64,000 bases of DNA from positions 434,001-498,000 of the forward strand of contig NC_000914.2 of assembly GCF_000018545.1 (NCBI RefSeq), in the 5' to 3' direction. The position numbers and the translations under genes were made by a program. Of the stretch, positions 1-10,278 are shown in pieces (positions within the stretch are counted from its first letter, which is position 1; each line of letters opens with the position of its first letter). The stretch comes from Sinorhizobium fredii NGR234 (GTDB lineage Bacteria > Pseudomonadota > Alphaproteobacteria > Rhizobiales > Rhizobiaceae). The notes below the pieces were generated by a model. It was not told the DNA's origin. It searched no databases and worked only from the letters and a program-made list of their open reading frames with translations.

Positions 1-229
1 AACAAGCCGTGGCTGTGGCCGAAACGTATCTGCCGAACGGCGCGGGAGCAGTAGCGGTATTAGCTTCATTGCCGTTGGCGGCCAAGTCTCAGCCTGTTCT
101 TTGATCCAACTTCCTTGTTTTCGAGAGCGTGGCCGCACGCCCATGATTGGCGGGCCGAAGCTGATGCTCCCGCCGCGGTGTCGGGTTCGTTCATCAACCG
201 TTGCTAGCAGGGAGACTTGGGCCGGGTGT
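1..229. other. Left edge, no gene recognised
   Basis: No coding frame here resembles a protein I know; a 69-codon open frame overlaps the nod box and is probably chance. The sequence may be an intergenic region or an eroded remnant upstream of the nod operon. Confidence 0.5.
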
Positions 230-276
230 ATCCACAGGATGAATGGCTATAATCCAAACAATCAATTTTACGGATC
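230..276 (+). promoter_or_regulatory. nod box upstream of nodA
   Basis: The 47-base element begins ATCCAC, has ATG at the conserved interior position, then ATCCAAACAATC and ATTTTAC. These are the conserved half-sites bound by the LysR activator NodD with plant flavonoids. It points toward nodA, whose ATG lies 236 bases downstream, and should drive the whole nodABCIJ-nolO-noeI transcript. No nodD gene is in the window, so the activator must be encoded elsewhere. Confidence 0.95.
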
Positions 277-511
277 CATCCAATCACTATTAGAAGATGC
301 TCACGTTTGAAGAAATCAAGTGTGTCGCTGGTAGAGATTTGCGAGTGATACGGGAAGGTCGGGAAATGTCCCCCACTCACTGTGCAGGTAATAACAACCA
401 ACTTGGTCCGCAATGCGGGTTCGACGACAGTGTCGGGCGTCCATCGACCCCGGCCATTTCGGACGTTTGATGTACGTTTCAAGAAGCAGCAAGATGTGGA
501 GTTCTTTGGAT

Positions 512-1102
512 ATGCGTCCTCAGATGCGGTGGAAACTGTGCTGGGAAAATGAGCTGGAGCTCTCCGACCACACTGAACTCGCTGAGTTCTTCCGGAAGAC
601 CTATGGACCGACCGGGACGTTCAACGCAAGACCATTTGAAGGTGGGCACAGTTGGGCCGGAGCAAGGCCGGAGCTCCGTGTAATCGGCTACGACGCTCAC
701 GGAGTGGCTGCTCACATGGGGCTGTTGCGCCGCTTTATCAGGGTGGGCGATGCCGATCTGTTGGTGGCGGAACTGGGTTTGTGGGGGGTTCGCCCGGACC
801 TCGAAGGACTCGGGCTCAACCACTCCATCCGCGTCATGTATCCGGTGCTGCAGCAGCTTGGCGTTCCGTTCGCATTTGGCGCCGTTCGCCACGCGCTGTA
901 CAAGCTTGTGGGCAGACTCTGCCGAAACGGTCTCGGGACAATTGTGGCTGGCGTTCGCGTGCGGTCCACCCTTTCAGATGTCTATCTCAACCTGCCGCCA
1001 ACGCGCACTGAAGACGTACTCGTTGTGGTCTTTCCGATTGGACGTCCAATGAGCGAATGGCCATCCGGCACACTGATCGAACGAAACGGTCCGGAACTAT
1101 GA
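512..1102 (+). CDS. nodA: NodA, Nod-factor N-acyltransferase
   Basis: NodA transfers a fatty acyl chain to the free amino group on the non-reducing end of the chitooligosaccharide made by NodC and NodB, and acts in the cytoplasm. From the ATG at 512 the protein is 196 residues, the usual NodA length, and begins [17 protein letters not shown], a NodA hallmark. [10 protein letters not shown], the [18 protein letters not shown] block and the C-terminal [16 protein letters not shown] are also typical. An upstream ATG at 413 would add 33 non-conserved residues and is rejected. It is the first gene after the nod box, and its stop overlaps the nodB start (ATGA). Confidence 0.98.
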   Translation: MRPQMRWKLCWENELELSDHTELAEFFRKTYGPTGTFNARPFEGGHSWAGARPELRVIGYDAHGVAAHMGLLRRFIRVGDADLLVAELGLWGVRPDLEGLGLNHSIRVMYPVLQQLGVPFAFGAVRHALYKLVGRLCRNGLGTIVAGVRVRSTLSDVYLNLPPTRTEDVLVVVFPIGRPMSEWPSGTLIERNGPEL

Positions 1103-1746
1103 AACAGCTTGACTATCTCCGGACAGTGCCCAGAAGCGGCACTGGGGCCCCGAGCGTCTACCTGACCTTTGACGACGGTCCTAACCCGGTTTTTACCCCT
1201 GAGGTCCTCGATGTGCTGGCCGAACACCGTGTCCCGGCGACTTTCTTCGTCATCGGGGCTTATGCTAAGGACCGGCCGCAACTCATCCGACGCATGGTTG
1301 CGCAAGGGCACGAGGTCGCCAACCATACAATGACCCATCCGGACCTGTCTGCCTGCGGACGTCGGGACGTGGAACGCCAAGTACTCGAGGCGAACAGGGC
1401 CATCAGGATGGCCTGCCCCGAGGCTTCGGTGCGGCACATACGTGCGCCTTACGGAATTTGGAGCGATGACGTGCTGACAACATCGGCAAACGCTGGACTG
1501 GCGGCTGTGCACTGGTCTGTGGACCCGCGGGACTGGTCCCGCCCCGGTATCGACGCAATCGTCGATGCGGTACTCGCCTCGGTCCGGCCCGGTTCAATCA
1601 TTCTCCTGCACGATGGGTGCCCTCCCGACGAGTTGGCGAACACTGACGCCAGTTTTCGCGACCAGACGGTGGCGGCGTTGTCTCGTCTCATCCCTGCCTT
1701 GCACGACCGCGGATTTATAATCCGCTCGCTTCCTCAGAATCATTAA
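1099..1746 (+). CDS. nodB: NodB, chitooligosaccharide N-deacetylase
   Basis: This enzyme removes the N-acetyl group from the non-reducing terminal GlcNAc of the Nod-factor backbone, creating the amine that NodA acylates. The 215-residue protein is a carbohydrate esterase 4 (NodB homology) domain. TFDDGPNP near residue 25 supplies the catalytic and metal-binding aspartates, and NHTMTH gives the metal-binding histidines at about 76 and 80. IRAPYG and LLHDG are the later motifs. The ATG at 1099 overlaps the nodA stop by four bases, indicating translational coupling; an earlier in-frame ATG at 1057 lies inside nodA and is rejected. Confidence 0.97.
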   Translation: MKQLDYLRTVPRSGTGAPSVYLTFDDGPNPVFTPEVLDVLAEHRVPATFFVIGAYAKDRPQLIRRMVAQGHEVANHTMTHPDLSACGRRDVERQVLEANRAIRMACPEASVRHIRAPYGIWSDDVLTTSANAGLAAVHWSVDPRDWSRPGIDAIVDAVLASVRPGSIILLHDGCPPDELANTDASFRDQTVAALSRLIPALHDRGFIIRSLPQNH

Positions 1747-1760
1747 ACGGACGGTTTTTC

Positions 1761-3002
1761 ATGGATCTGCTTGGCACGACCGGCGCCGTAGCCATCTCCT
1801 TGTATGCAGCACTCTCGACGGCTTACAAAGGCATGCAAGCTATATACGCTTTGCCAACAAACACCACAGCTGCGTCAACGCCCGTGACCGGCTCCGGTGC
1901 ACCGCCGAGCGTGGATGTTATCGTACCCTGCTACAATGAGGATCCGCGCGCGCTCTCGGCGTGCCTAGCTTCCATTGCAAAGCAGGACTACGCTGGAGAG
2001 TTGCGGGTCTACGTGGTTGACGACGGTTCTGGCAATCGCAACGCCATCATACCTGTACACGATCATTATGCGTGCGACCCGAGGTTCCGCTTTATCCTGA
2101 TGCCAAAGAACGTCGGAAAGCGCAAGGCGCAGATTGTCGCGATACGGGAATCATCGGGAGATTTGGTGCTCAACGTTGACTCGGACACGACCATTGCGCC
2201 GGACGTAGTCACGAAACTTGCCCTGAAGATGTACAGTCCCGCGGTCGGCGCGGCGATGGGTCAGTTGACGGCCAGCAACCGCAGCGACACATGGCTGACG
2301 CGGTTGATCGACATGGAGTACTGGCTCGCCTGCAACGAGGAACGCGCAGCACAGGCTCGCTTTGGAGCCGTTATGTGTTGCTGCGGCCCGTGTGCCATGT
2401 ACCGGCGGTCCGCACTCCTATTGCTGCTCGATAAATACGAGACGCAACTGTTTCGAGGCAGGCCAAGCGACTTCGGGGAAGACCGCCACCTCACAATCCT
2501 CATGCTGAATGCAGGCTTTCGAACCGAGTACGTTCCGGAAGCCATCGCGGCGACGGTCGTTCCAAACTCGATGGGCGCCTATCTGCGCCAACAACTGCGC
2601 TGGGCACGCAGCACGTTTCGCGACACATTGCTCGCGCTCCGCCTACTGCCGGGCCTTGATCGCTATCTTACGCTGGACGTGATCGGACAGAATCTTGGTC
2701 CGCTGCTCCTAGCCCTCTCGGTCCTGACGGGGCTAGCACAGCTCGCTCTGACGGCCACAGTGCCTTGGTCGACGATCCTGATGATTGCATCTATGACAAT
2801 GGTCCGCTGCGGCGTGGCGGCGTTTCGAGCGCGAGAGCTGCGATTCCTTGGGTTTTCGCTGCACACCCTCCTCAACGTCGCTCTCCTGCTCCCCCTCAAA
2901 GCATATGCGTTGTGCACGTTGAGCAACAGCGACTGGCTGTCGCGTGGTTCCCCGGCTGCCGCACCCAACGGCGTAAAGGATTCTCCTGAACCCCATTGCT
3001 AA
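1761..3002 (+). CDS. nodC: NodC, Nod-factor chitin oligosaccharide synthase
   Basis: NodC is a membrane family 2 glycosyltransferase that polymerises UDP-GlcNAc into the tri- to pentasaccharide backbone. The 413-residue protein has an N-terminal membrane segment, a cytoplasmic GT2 domain with VDVIVPCYNED, VVDDGSGN and the DSDT acceptor site, and the processive-synthase motif QQLRWARS. It ends in clustered hydrophobic segments (LGPLLLALSVLTGLAQLALT and following). Length and motif order are those of rhizobial NodC. It starts 14 bases after nodB. Confidence 0.98.
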   Translation: MDLLGTTGAVAISLYAALSTAYKGMQAIYALPTNTTAASTPVTGSGAPPSVDVIVPCYNEDPRALSACLASIAKQDYAGELRVYVVDDGSGNRNAIIPVHDHYACDPRFRFILMPKNVGKRKAQIVAIRESSGDLVLNVDSDTTIAPDVVTKLALKMYSPAVGAAMGQLTASNRSDTWLTRLIDMEYWLACNEERAAQARFGAVMCCCGPCAMYRRSALLLLLDKYETQLFRGRPSDFGEDRHLTILMLNAGFRTEYVPEAIAATVVPNSMGAYLRQQLRWARSTFRDTLLALRLLPGLDRYLTLDVIGQNLGPLLLALSVLTGLAQLALTATVPWSTILMIASMTMVRCGVAAFRARELRFLGFSLHTLLNVALLLPLKAYALCTLSNSDWLSRGSPAAAPNGVKDSPEPHC

Positions 3003-3153
3003 AACAAGCGCTGCGGAGCCGTCTGAAACTGCGGCACCCGCGTCGCTGGCTCAGTCTTGCGCAGCTTGCGAGGCTGCTGACATCAGTCAGTCACTGCGGT
3101 GACGGTAGCCGGCTATGCCAAACAGGCAAGCGAATTTAAGATAGGACGAGAAA

Positions 3154-4185
3154 TTGCAGCTATTGACTCGAGCAAATGTCTCAAGCTCACCGTCGCGGCG
3201 GCCTGAGAGCAATGCACTCAAGCAGAAGTGCCACGGGCATAGCAATGCGGATAATTCGCTATCTCGCTCCAAATCAGATGTGGCAATCGAGCTTACCAAC
3301 GTCAGTAAGTCTTATGGCGACAAAGTCGTTGTCGACCAACTGTCATTCACCATCACCTCAGGAGAATGTTTCGGCTTGCTGGGACCGAACGGTGCGGGCA
3401 AAAGCACGGTATCGCGTCTGGTTCTCGGCCTGGCACCGCCTGATGAAGGCACGATCACAGTGCTCGGAGAGCCGGTGCCAGCCCGCGCGCGTTTGGCGCG
3501 CAGCCGCATAGGGGTGGTTCCGCAATTCGACACACTTGATCGCGAGTTCACGGCGCGCGAGAACCTACTGGTGTTCGGACGTTACTTCGGCTTGCATACT
3601 CGCGAGCTCGAGGAAGCCATTCCACCACTGCTCGATTTCGCTCGGCTCGAGAGCAAGGCGGATGTACCCGTGGCGCAATTATCCGGCGGTATGCAGAGGC
3701 GGCTGACGCTGGCTTGTGCGCTGATCAACGACCCGCAGCTCCTGATACTGGATGAGCCGACTACCGGCCTCGATCCGCATGCTCGCCACCTAATATGGGA
3801 ACGGCTGCGGTCCTTGTTGGCGCTTGGCAAGACGATTCTACTGACTACCCACTTCATGGAAGAGGCGGACCGATTATGTGACCGCTTGTGTGTTATCGAG
3901 CACGGACGGAAGATCGTGGAAGGCCGCCCTCACGCGCTAATCGACGAGCAGATCGGGTGCGACGTGATTGAGATCTACGGCGGCAATCCGCGGGAGCTGA
4001 CTTCAGTTGTCGGACCATATGCTCAGCGTGTCGAAGTGAGCGGTGAGACGCTGTTTTGCTATTCTTCCGATCCAGAACAGGTGCGCTTGCAATTGCGCGG
4101 GCGAACCGGTCTACGCCTATTGCAGCGTCCACCGAATCTCGAAGATGTGTTCTTGCGGTTGACCGGGCGCGAAATGAAGGACTGA
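3154..4185 (+). CDS. nodI: NodI, Nod-factor export ABC ATPase
   Basis: NodI is the ATP-binding subunit that works with NodJ to export lipochitooligosaccharides. The 343-residue protein shows Walker [10 protein letters not shown], the signature [11 protein letters not shown], Walker [18 protein letters not shown] and the switch histidine in [10 protein letters not shown]. The C-terminus [16 protein letters not shown] is typical of NodI. The first ~40 residues are a low-similarity extension seen in the long NodI forms I recall from NGR234; shorter homologues begin close to [13 protein letters not shown], so the true start could be further in. The stop lies 3 bases before nodJ. Confidence 0.96.
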   Translation: MQLLTRANVSSSPSRRPESNALKQKCHGHSNADNSLSRSKSDVAIELTNVSKSYGDKVVVDQLSFTITSGECFGLLGPNGAGKSTVSRLVLGLAPPDEGTITVLGEPVPARARLARSRIGVVPQFDTLDREFTARENLLVFGRYFGLHTRELEEAIPPLLDFARLESKADVPVAQLSGGMQRRLTLACALINDPQLLILDEPTTGLDPHARHLIWERLRSLLALGKTILLTTHFMEEADRLCDRLCVIEHGRKIVEGRPHALIDEQIGCDVIEIYGGNPRELTSVVGPYAQRVEVSGETLFCYSSDPEQVRLQLRGRTGLRLLQRPPNLEDVFLRLTGREMKD

Positions 4186-4188
4186 GCG

Positions 4189-4977
4189 ATGTGGAAACGT
4201 TACGCGGCGGTCCTACCCGCCAATCCTTGGAATTGGATTGCGGTGTGGCGCCGTAATTACATGGCATGGAAGAAAGCCGCGATCGCTTCAATTCTTGGTA
4301 ACCTCGCCGAGCCCGTGACTTCGCTGTTCGGTCTCGGCTTCGGCCTGGGTGCAATGGTGGGTCGCGTCGACGGCATTCCATATGTCGCGTTCTTGGCGGC
4401 TGGCATGGTTGCAACAAGCGCAATGATCTCCGCGACGTTCGAGACTATTCACGCGACCTTCGCTCGCATGCAGGCAAAACGAACTTGGGAATCAGCCCTG
4501 TGCACCCAACTCACGCTCGGGGACATCGTCCTCGGTGAACTGGCGTGGGCAGCCAGCAAGGCGTTATTGGCCGGGACAGCAATGATGCTCGTTGCAGCCA
4601 CAATGGGCTTTGCATCGTGGCCATCCGTTCTCTTTGCCTTGCCAGTGATCGCACTCACGGGGTTCGCCTTTGCAAGCCTGGCGATGATCGTCACAGCGCT
4701 TGCGCCCGGTTACGATTATTTCATATTTTACCAGACGCTCTTCCTCACACCCATGCTGTTTTTGTCAGGAGCGGTCTTCCCAGTCAGCCAACTGCCCGAC
4801 ATTTTTCAGAAGCTATCGCATCTGCTGCCGCTGGCACATTCAATCGAGCTCATTCGTCCAGCGATGCTAGATCGCCCAGGCGGAGGCGTCGCTCTGCATA
4901 TCAGCGCGCTTTGCATATTTGCAGTGATGCCATTCTTCTTATCTGTGGGACTGCTTCAGCGGCGTTTGCTGTCCTGA
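4189..4977 (+). CDS. nodJ: NodJ, Nod-factor export ABC permease
   Basis: NodJ is the ABC-2 type membrane partner of NodI. The 262-residue protein has about six hydrophobic segments, including [36 protein letters not shown] and a last helix near the C-terminus. The ABC-2 stretch [17 protein letters not shown] precedes the final helices. Length and start ([20 protein letters not shown]) are those of NodJ. It follows nodI by 3 bases and precedes nolO by about 100. Confidence 0.97.
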   Translation: MWKRYAAVLPANPWNWIAVWRRNYMAWKKAAIASILGNLAEPVTSLFGLGFGLGAMVGRVDGIPYVAFLAAGMVATSAMISATFETIHATFARMQAKRTWESALCTQLTLGDIVLGELAWAASKALLAGTAMMLVAATMGFASWPSVLFALPVIALTGFAFASLAMIVTALAPGYDYFIFYQTLFLTPMLFLSGAVFPVSQLPDIFQKLSHLLPLAHSIELIRPAMLDRPGGGVALHISALCIFAVMPFFLSVGLLQRRLLS

Positions 4978-5075
4978 CCTACGGCAGAAAGAGCACTGCT
5001 TGAGCTTAGCAAACGACTAAATTCAGTCGGAGCACATGGCCTACCTGTTACAAGTGACGAGAGATTGGAGACAAC

Positions 5076-7118
5076 ATGCTGTGTCTAGGACTTAGTGGCG
5101 GTCTAAGCAAGATTCACGAAAACTCGCTCGATCTGCCGAATACATTTATGCACGACGGTGCAGCGGTTCTCGTCCGAGACGGCCAAGTGATAGCTGCTGT
5201 CGAAGAGGAGCGACTTAACAGAATCAAACATTCCAACAAGCTGCCGCGCCGGTCGATTCAATACTGCCTTGAATACGCCGGGGTTCAACTCAGCGACATC
5301 GACTGCATCGCGTATTATGCAACCGAGGCGTTTTGCAATGCTATGCTCGAGCGCCTGCTCGTTTCTCAGTCGCACATGTCAATACCGTTGGATGCCAAGC
5401 TGTTGTTGCGTGGGTTGCTCGCGCAGGAATTTGGTACTGAGGTCGATCCGTCGCGAATCTCATTCGTAAGCCATCACCTGTCGCACGCCTGGAGCGCGTT
5501 TTCTATGTCTGGTTTCGAACAAAGTCTCATCTTGACAATTGATGGCGGTGGAGACTTCGCCTCGGGTCTTTTGGCGGTAGGATCCGGCACGGAAGTCAAA
5601 CCGCTTGCGACATTTCCGGAGAGCGATTCTTTAGGGCTTTTGTACCTTGAGACCATAAAATATCTCGGTTACGGCATGTTTGATGAATACAAGGTCATGG
5701 GGCTTGCACCGTACGGCGACCCCGCTCCCCATCGCGACCTCTTCGAACAGTTCTACGAGCTATTAGACAACGGTGGCTACCGGATCTATCTGGACCGGAT
5801 TGGTCCCACGCTGCTTCGCAGCATTGAGGTACGCCGAAAAGGAATGCCGTTCACTCAGCAGCATAAAGATTTAAGTGCTTCGTTGCAAGAAGCACTCGAA
5901 CGGATTGTGTTTCACGTTCTACGGCATCACAGCGAGATCACCGGCATAAAGCGCTTGAGCTTGGCCGGAGGAGTAGCTCACAACTGCACATTGAACGGCA
6001 AGCTGTTGCGCTCGGGAATCTTCCAAGACATCTTCGTGCAACCCGCGGCACACGACGCTGGCTGCGCATTAGGCGCTGCATTGATGATGTCTAATGAACT
6101 AGGGCAGTCCGCACCTCGGGAGCGTTTGCAGGAGGTCTATTGGGGTCCTGATCTCGGGAGCGACCGCGCCGTGGAGCAGGAATTAATAGCATGGGGCGGC
6201 CACATTGAAATCGAACGCTGCGATGATGTGGCCAGCAGAGCAGCCGAGTGGATCGCCGATGGCGCCGTGATCGGCTGGGTGCAGGGACGATCGGAATTCG
6301 GACCGCGTGCGCTTGGCAACCGTAGCATTCTTGCCGACCCTAGGCCAGCCACAAACAAGGATCGGATCAACGCGATTGTCAAGAAGCGCGAAGGCTATCG
6401 CCCCTTTGCGCCATCCGTGTTGGAGGAGGACGCCAACGAGTTCTTTGAATTGCCAGATAGCAGGCAGGAATTTCCCTTTATGAATTTCGTAGTGCCTGTG
6501 CGCGAATCGAAGCGCAATCTGCTCGGTGCCGTCACGCATGTCGATGGTACGGCGCGCTTGCAAACAGTATCGCGCAACATCAATCAAGCGTATTGGGAGG
6601 TCATCAACGCCTTCAGGAAACGAACAGGTGTCCCGATTCTGCTCAACACGTCCTTCAACAATAATGTTGAGCCGATAGTGGATTCGGTTGCGGATGCGGT
6701 GACCACATTTTTGACCACCGACTTGGATGGACTCGTGGTTGGGTCATATCTCATCAAGAAGCGGACTGCGTCACCGGAGGATTGGAGTAGACTTGCGCTT
6801 TCGTTGCCGCCTTATTCAAGCCTCCATCAAGTGCGTGCATTTACGGCGTTAGATCGCCAAGAGACGGTATGCGAGATCCGCACGGGTCCCTCCAGCCGAG
6901 AAGCCGTGCGGATTTCATCCGAGTTGTTCGAACTGCTAATGCGGATTGATGGAGAAGCTCCGCTCGGCGATATCTTGGACCTCATCGCGCCCAATCAGAA
7001 CCAGCGTGAAGCGCTCCTAAATGAACTGCGTGGGCTTTGGGAGCAGCGTAGCGTGCGACTGCATCCAATGCGCGCCGACTCTGCAGCGGAACCACTATCA
7101 AGTCCAATCAATCTGTAA
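5076..7118 (+). CDS. nolO: NolO, Nod-factor 3(4)-O-carbamoyltransferase
   Basis: NolO carbamoylates the non-reducing end of the Nod factor at O-3 or O-4 using carbamoyl phosphate. The 680-residue protein belongs to the NodU/CmcH family: an N-terminal ASKHA-type half (LSGGLSKIHENS, DGAAVLVRDG, HHLSHAWSAF, TIDGGGDFASG, MGLAPYGDP) and a carbamoyltransferase half with EFGPRALGNRSILADPR. At 680 residues it matches the long NolO form rather than NodU (about 560). An S. fredii-type truncated nolO is known; here the reading frame is complete. It sits between nodJ and noeI as in NGR234. Confidence 0.95.
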   Translation: MLCLGLSGGLSKIHENSLDLPNTFMHDGAAVLVRDGQVIAAVEEERLNRIKHSNKLPRRSIQYCLEYAGVQLSDIDCIAYYATEAFCNAMLERLLVSQSHMSIPLDAKLLLRGLLAQEFGTEVDPSRISFVSHHLSHAWSAFSMSGFEQSLILTIDGGGDFASGLLAVGSGTEVKPLATFPESDSLGLLYLETIKYLGYGMFDEYKVMGLAPYGDPAPHRDLFEQFYELLDNGGYRIYLDRIGPTLLRSIEVRRKGMPFTQQHKDLSASLQEALERIVFHVLRHHSEITGIKRLSLAGGVAHNCTLNGKLLRSGIFQDIFVQPAAHDAGCALGAALMMSNELGQSAPRERLQEVYWGPDLGSDRAVEQELIAWGGHIEIERCDDVASRAAEWIADGAVIGWVQGRSEFGPRALGNRSILADPRPATNKDRINAIVKKREGYRPFAPSVLEEDANEFFELPDSRQEFPFMNFVVPVRESKRNLLGAVTHVDGTARLQTVSRNINQAYWEVINAFRKRTGVPILLNTSFNNNVEPIVDSVADAVTTFLTTDLDGLVVGSYLIKKRTASPEDWSRLALSLPPYSSLHQVRAFTALDRQETVCEIRTGPSSREAVRISSELFELLMRIDGEAPLGDILDLIAPNQNQREALLNELRGLWEQRSVRLHPMRADSAAEPLSSPINL

Positions 7119-7314
7119 AGCGGTGCCCGCCTATGACAATCGCGGTAGTTCCGTCCCTCTCCTTCACCCATGCTGGTGGGGCCGAGACGCTCATGAGTGA
7201 TGGCGCGGCATTTGACAGCATACCCTTGAGGATTCACCGAAGCGCGGCACGAGCACTCAATGCCTCACCAGCGGTCAGCACCCGCAACTGCAATCAATAT
7301 TGAGGTGTAATTTC
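7119..7314. other. nolO-noeI spacer
   Basis: A 196-base gap, long for this operon. I see no recognisable protein, terminator hairpin or second nod box in it. It may be what is left of a deleted gene. Confidence 0.4.
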
Positions 7315-8046
7315 ATGGAAGTAGGACGGTATCTTAAAGAAGGCCTGCTAATCTCTCTTCAGCAACGCCTTCGCGAATTTGCGGAGGGCATAAGAAAGCC
7401 AACGTCTTCCTTGAAGGTCCATCGACAGATCGTTTCGCTCCTTGAAAAGCCTGACCCCGTGATTCTGGACATCGGTTGCAATGATGGAAGCGATGCGCGA
7501 CGCTTTCTCCAGCTTCGTCCGAAGGCCCAGCTTTTCTGCTTTGAGCCAGACCCCCGAGCCGCTGCTCGCTGTAGGGAAAACATGGGGCCTTTGGACAGGA
7601 TGAGGCTATTTGAAGTCGCGATCAGTGATCGAAACGGCAGAATCGATTTCCACCCCAGTAATGGAGATGGAGACGCAAAGGAATGGGATCTGTCAGGCTC
7701 AATACGCCAGCCCAAGAATCACCTTTCCGAATATCAGTGGGTCCGGTTTGACGGACCCATCTCAGTTGAGACTCGGAGACTGGACGATTGGTGCAGTGAG
7801 GCTGGCTTGGAGAGTATCGACCTGATCTGGATGGATGTGCAGGGGGCCGAGTCCGACGTCATCGCTGGCGGCAAAGAGACTCTAACCAAGACGCGCTTCA
7901 TCTACACTGAATATAGTGACCAGGAGCTGTATGAAGGTCAACTGCCCCTGCGCGCAATTCTTGACCTACTGCCTTCGTTCGAATTGGTGGCTCAGTTTCC
8001 ACGCGGAGTGGAGGGTGACGTTTTGCTCAGAAACACGAAGCTTTAG
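7315..8046 (+). CDS. noeI: NoeI, 2-O-methyltransferase for Nod-factor fucose
   Basis: NoeI adds the 2-O-methyl group to the fucose on the reducing end of the Nod factor. The protein (243 residues from the ATG at 7315) is an FkbM-family SAM-dependent methyltransferase: VILDIGCNDGSDARRF is the SAM-binding loop and IDLIWMDVQGAESDVIAGG the conserved FkbM block. The start at 7315 is chosen because GAGGTG lies 8 bases upstream; an ATG at 7300 would have no ribosome site. It is the last intact gene of the nodA operon. A short copy of its DVQGAESDVIAGG region recurs near 61.75 kb. Confidence 0.92.
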   Translation: MEVGRYLKEGLLISLQQRLREFAEGIRKPTSSLKVHRQIVSLLEKPDPVILDIGCNDGSDARRFLQLRPKAQLFCFEPDPRAAARCRENMGPLDRMRLFEVAISDRNGRIDFHPSNGDGDAKEWDLSGSIRQPKNHLSEYQWVRFDGPISVETRRLDDWCSEAGLESIDLIWMDVQGAESDVIAGGKETLTKTRFIYTEYSDQELYEGQLPLRAILDLLPSFELVAQFPRGVEGDVLLRNTKL

Positions 8047-8129
8047 CACCAGTCGGCTTGTTCTCTTCCATGTTGCGGGCTGTCCCACTGGTGCGCATCA
8101 CATTTGCCGCCCTTGCTGCTTGGGAACGA

Positions 8130-8347
8130 CTGCCCGGAGAAATGCTACTTCAGTTGCTTGGGGGTGTCGTGGAAGCGGGATGGGGAAGAAGAAGCGGGAG
8201 ATATTCATGATGCCACATCCGTCCTCACCGCTGGGCGAGCTAGAAGCGCGACCCAACTCGCCCTTAATATTCATCACGTGTGGTTCTGCGGGTGACGGAA
8301 AATCCATGCTGCTTTGTCAGCCGCTCCACCCAAAAACCGGTCGTTAA
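8130..8347 (+). pseudogene. nodP-nodQ remnant (ATP sulfurylase subunits)
   Basis: One open frame reads GMGKKKREIF, which resembles the C-terminal tail of NodP/CysD (MEKKKQEGYF in typical members). It then reads MMPHPSSPL...NSPLIFITCGSAGDGKSMLL, which resembles the start and P-loop of NodQ/CysN (FITCGSVDDGKSTL). Only about 60 codons remain before a stop. The fragment retains the natural nodP-nodQ order, so it is most likely the deletion scar of a nodPQ pair making the sulfate donor PAPS. The P-loop context supports the call; the NodP part is shorter and weaker. Confidence 0.6.
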
Positions 8348-9018
8348 TGATCACTGCCTGGCATCGGCCCCAAGGGAAAGGCCAGCGGCACTACTGGCAG
8401 TGAGATTGACCTCGTCTCGCCGCTCGACGGGTATGAAGCGCGGTGCAAAAAGGGGCCTTAAAGACGGCGTGCCCCATCGTCATCTCGAAATCTTATCGAC
8501 AAGAATTTCGATGAACCCTCCTTCGTCCATCATCTCGCGCGCCATGCGCCGTTCGCGGCGGAATGGAGATTTGCGACGGACATGAGGGCTGAGGCCATCA
8601 TTTTGATGGGGTTGACGAGTGCGTTTCGTAAACATTCCACTGTGGGCCAAAAAACCTATGCTCGAATGCGTTCCCGATGTCAGCACATTGGTTTCCTCGT
8701 TGGGGCAGAATGCAGTCTGCACCATCCCAGATGTCGAACTTCGCACGCGTTTTCGTGCTTCGCGCCATCATCCAAAGCATGGATGTGTTGCATTGGCAGA
8801 AACGATTTGACCGGGCTTGCGAGAACCGCGCATAGCAGACGAAGGTTAGAAGAAGTCCGGCGCATCAGGATGGCTATCGGTCTGTGCCGTGGTTCTGAGG
8901 AAGAATTCTCCGGTGTACACCACTGTAACCAACCGGTGGCGCACGCCCAGTGGCTCGATCAGAAACTCACGCGCGGCGGGTATGTGTTCTCACAAGCATG
9001 CATAAGGAATCGGAACTC
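8348..9018. other. Non-coding or eroded stretch before noeE
   Basis: No intact gene is visible. A plus-strand frame around 8790-8870 reads IGRNDLTGLARTAHSRRRLE, faintly like the phosphosulfate-binding region of NodH-type sulfotransferases, but the match is too short to call. No nod box or tts box was found in front of noeE, so how noeE is transcribed is not clear from the sequence. Confidence 0.4.
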
Positions 9019-10278
9019 ATGAGCCGCGATGTCAGCCCTCTCCCTCTGATCTGTTTTCTCCTCGGCATCCCCCGCTCGGGGACCACGCTGTTGGCGCATT
9101 TGCTCCAGCAGCACCCGGACATCACAGCCCCGCCTGAGCCCTGGCTGATGTTGGCACTCGAGGCATTTGGTAGAGTGGACCACCGTCACCCAGCAGGGGC
9201 ATCACTGATCCAGGTTGCGGCGTGCGAATTCTTGGGGCGGATAGATCGCATTAGCGTCAGCCGAGTTTTTGCCGATGCCGCTTACTCTCAATACTTAGCA
9301 GCAGCGGGCAAGCGCACGTTGATCGACAAGACTCCGCGGTACTGGATGGTGCTCGACTATTTGCATTCCCTGTATCCAGAAGCACCACACATCCTTTTGT
9401 TGCGTAATCCATATGCGATTGCGGCATCACTGAAATCGACGTGGGGCGTTCCGTTCGTTTCAGAAAGGTGCCCGCCGACCAGTGTATCCTGTCTCGCCGA
9501 GCTCGTAACCGGCACGCCTACTGCTGCTGTCGCACTGGCTCTCGCCGATCTCGTGCTAGGCCTACCCGCGCTTGCGATGCAACGCGGGCGCCGGCACACG
9601 CAAGTCGTACGCTATGAACGCTTGGTTGAGCGCCCAGACGAGGAAATCCAGCGCGTGATCGCTGGGCTCGGCTACGATCCAGCCGGCATTGTATTTGCAG
9701 GAGTTGAGCAAACGGAATATCTCCGGCTAAGTAGCTTTGGGGATCGACGGCTCCTGAAGAAAAAGGCAGTCGACAACCGCTCAGTCGAAACTTGGCGAAC
9801 CGAACTGACCATCGAAGAGATGCAAACAGTAACCGATCTAGTCGGCGCTGACCTATTGGTGGAACTCGGTTACGAGCAGTCACTTCAGCACGCAAGAGAC
9901 GCTGGGATCGTGGACAGGGGCAAAGCGGTAACGGAACGATACCGTCGGGTATTTCAAACCTGGTGGGACTTACGTCGTGGCGAGGGAGAAGGCATTCCCG
10001 CCGGTGCGTGTGAGTACAACAGCATCTTTCAGCAAGCTGAAGAGGACAACACCATTAGCTCCAGCTCCTCCACACTTGGAGAAGCGCAACGGCTGCCCGA
10101 GTTCAAATTAGGTGAAAACCTGCAGCTGGGCGCATCAATGGTGGCTCAGCTGAAACGGGCGCTCATGGCTTCCGAGGATGACCGAGCCACACAGCTAGAA
10201 GCGCTTCGCAATCGCGATGCAGCGATCGAAGCGTTGCGACGCGAGGTCGTGCGCCTCGAGCAGAGCCTCACAAAATAG
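9019..10278 (+). CDS. noeE: NoeE, Nod-factor fucose sulfotransferase
   Basis: NoeE moves a sulfate from PAPS to the (methyl)fucose of the Nod factor. From the ATG at 9019 the protein has 419 residues, the length I recall for NGR234 NoeE. The 5'-phosphosulfate loop GIPRSGTTLLAHLL is at residues 16-29 and the 3'-phosphate site LLRNPYAIAASLKSTWG follows further on. The C-terminus (ASEDDRATQLEALRNRDAAI onward) is predicted coiled coil. AAGGA 11 bases upstream supports this start over in-frame ATGs at 8950 and 8998. PAPS must come from elsewhere because the nearby nodPQ is only a scar. Confidence 0.9.
   Translation: MSRDVSPLPLICFLLGIPRSGTTLLAHLLQQHPDITAPPEPWLMLALEAFGRVDHRHPAGASLIQVAACEFLGRIDRISVSRVFADAAYSQYLAAAGKRTLIDKTPRYWMVLDYLHSLYPEAPHILLLRNPYAIAASLKSTWGVPFVSERCPPTSVSCLAELVTGTPTAAVALALADLVLGLPALAMQRGRRHTQVVRYERLVERPDEEIQRVIAGLGYDPAGIVFAGVEQTEYLRLSSFGDRRLLKKKAVDNRSVETWRTELTIEEMQTVTDLVGADLLVELGYEQSLQHARDAGIVDRGKAVTERYRRVFQTWWDLRRGEGEGIPAGACEYNSIFQQAEEDNTISSSSSTLGEAQRLPEFKLGENLQLGASMVAQLKRALMASEDDRATQLEALRNRDAAIEALRREVVRLEQSLTK

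Noticed and set aside
8780..8870. NodH-like sulfotransferase remnant
   Set aside because: Only about 20 residues are suggestive; too short to distinguish from chance.
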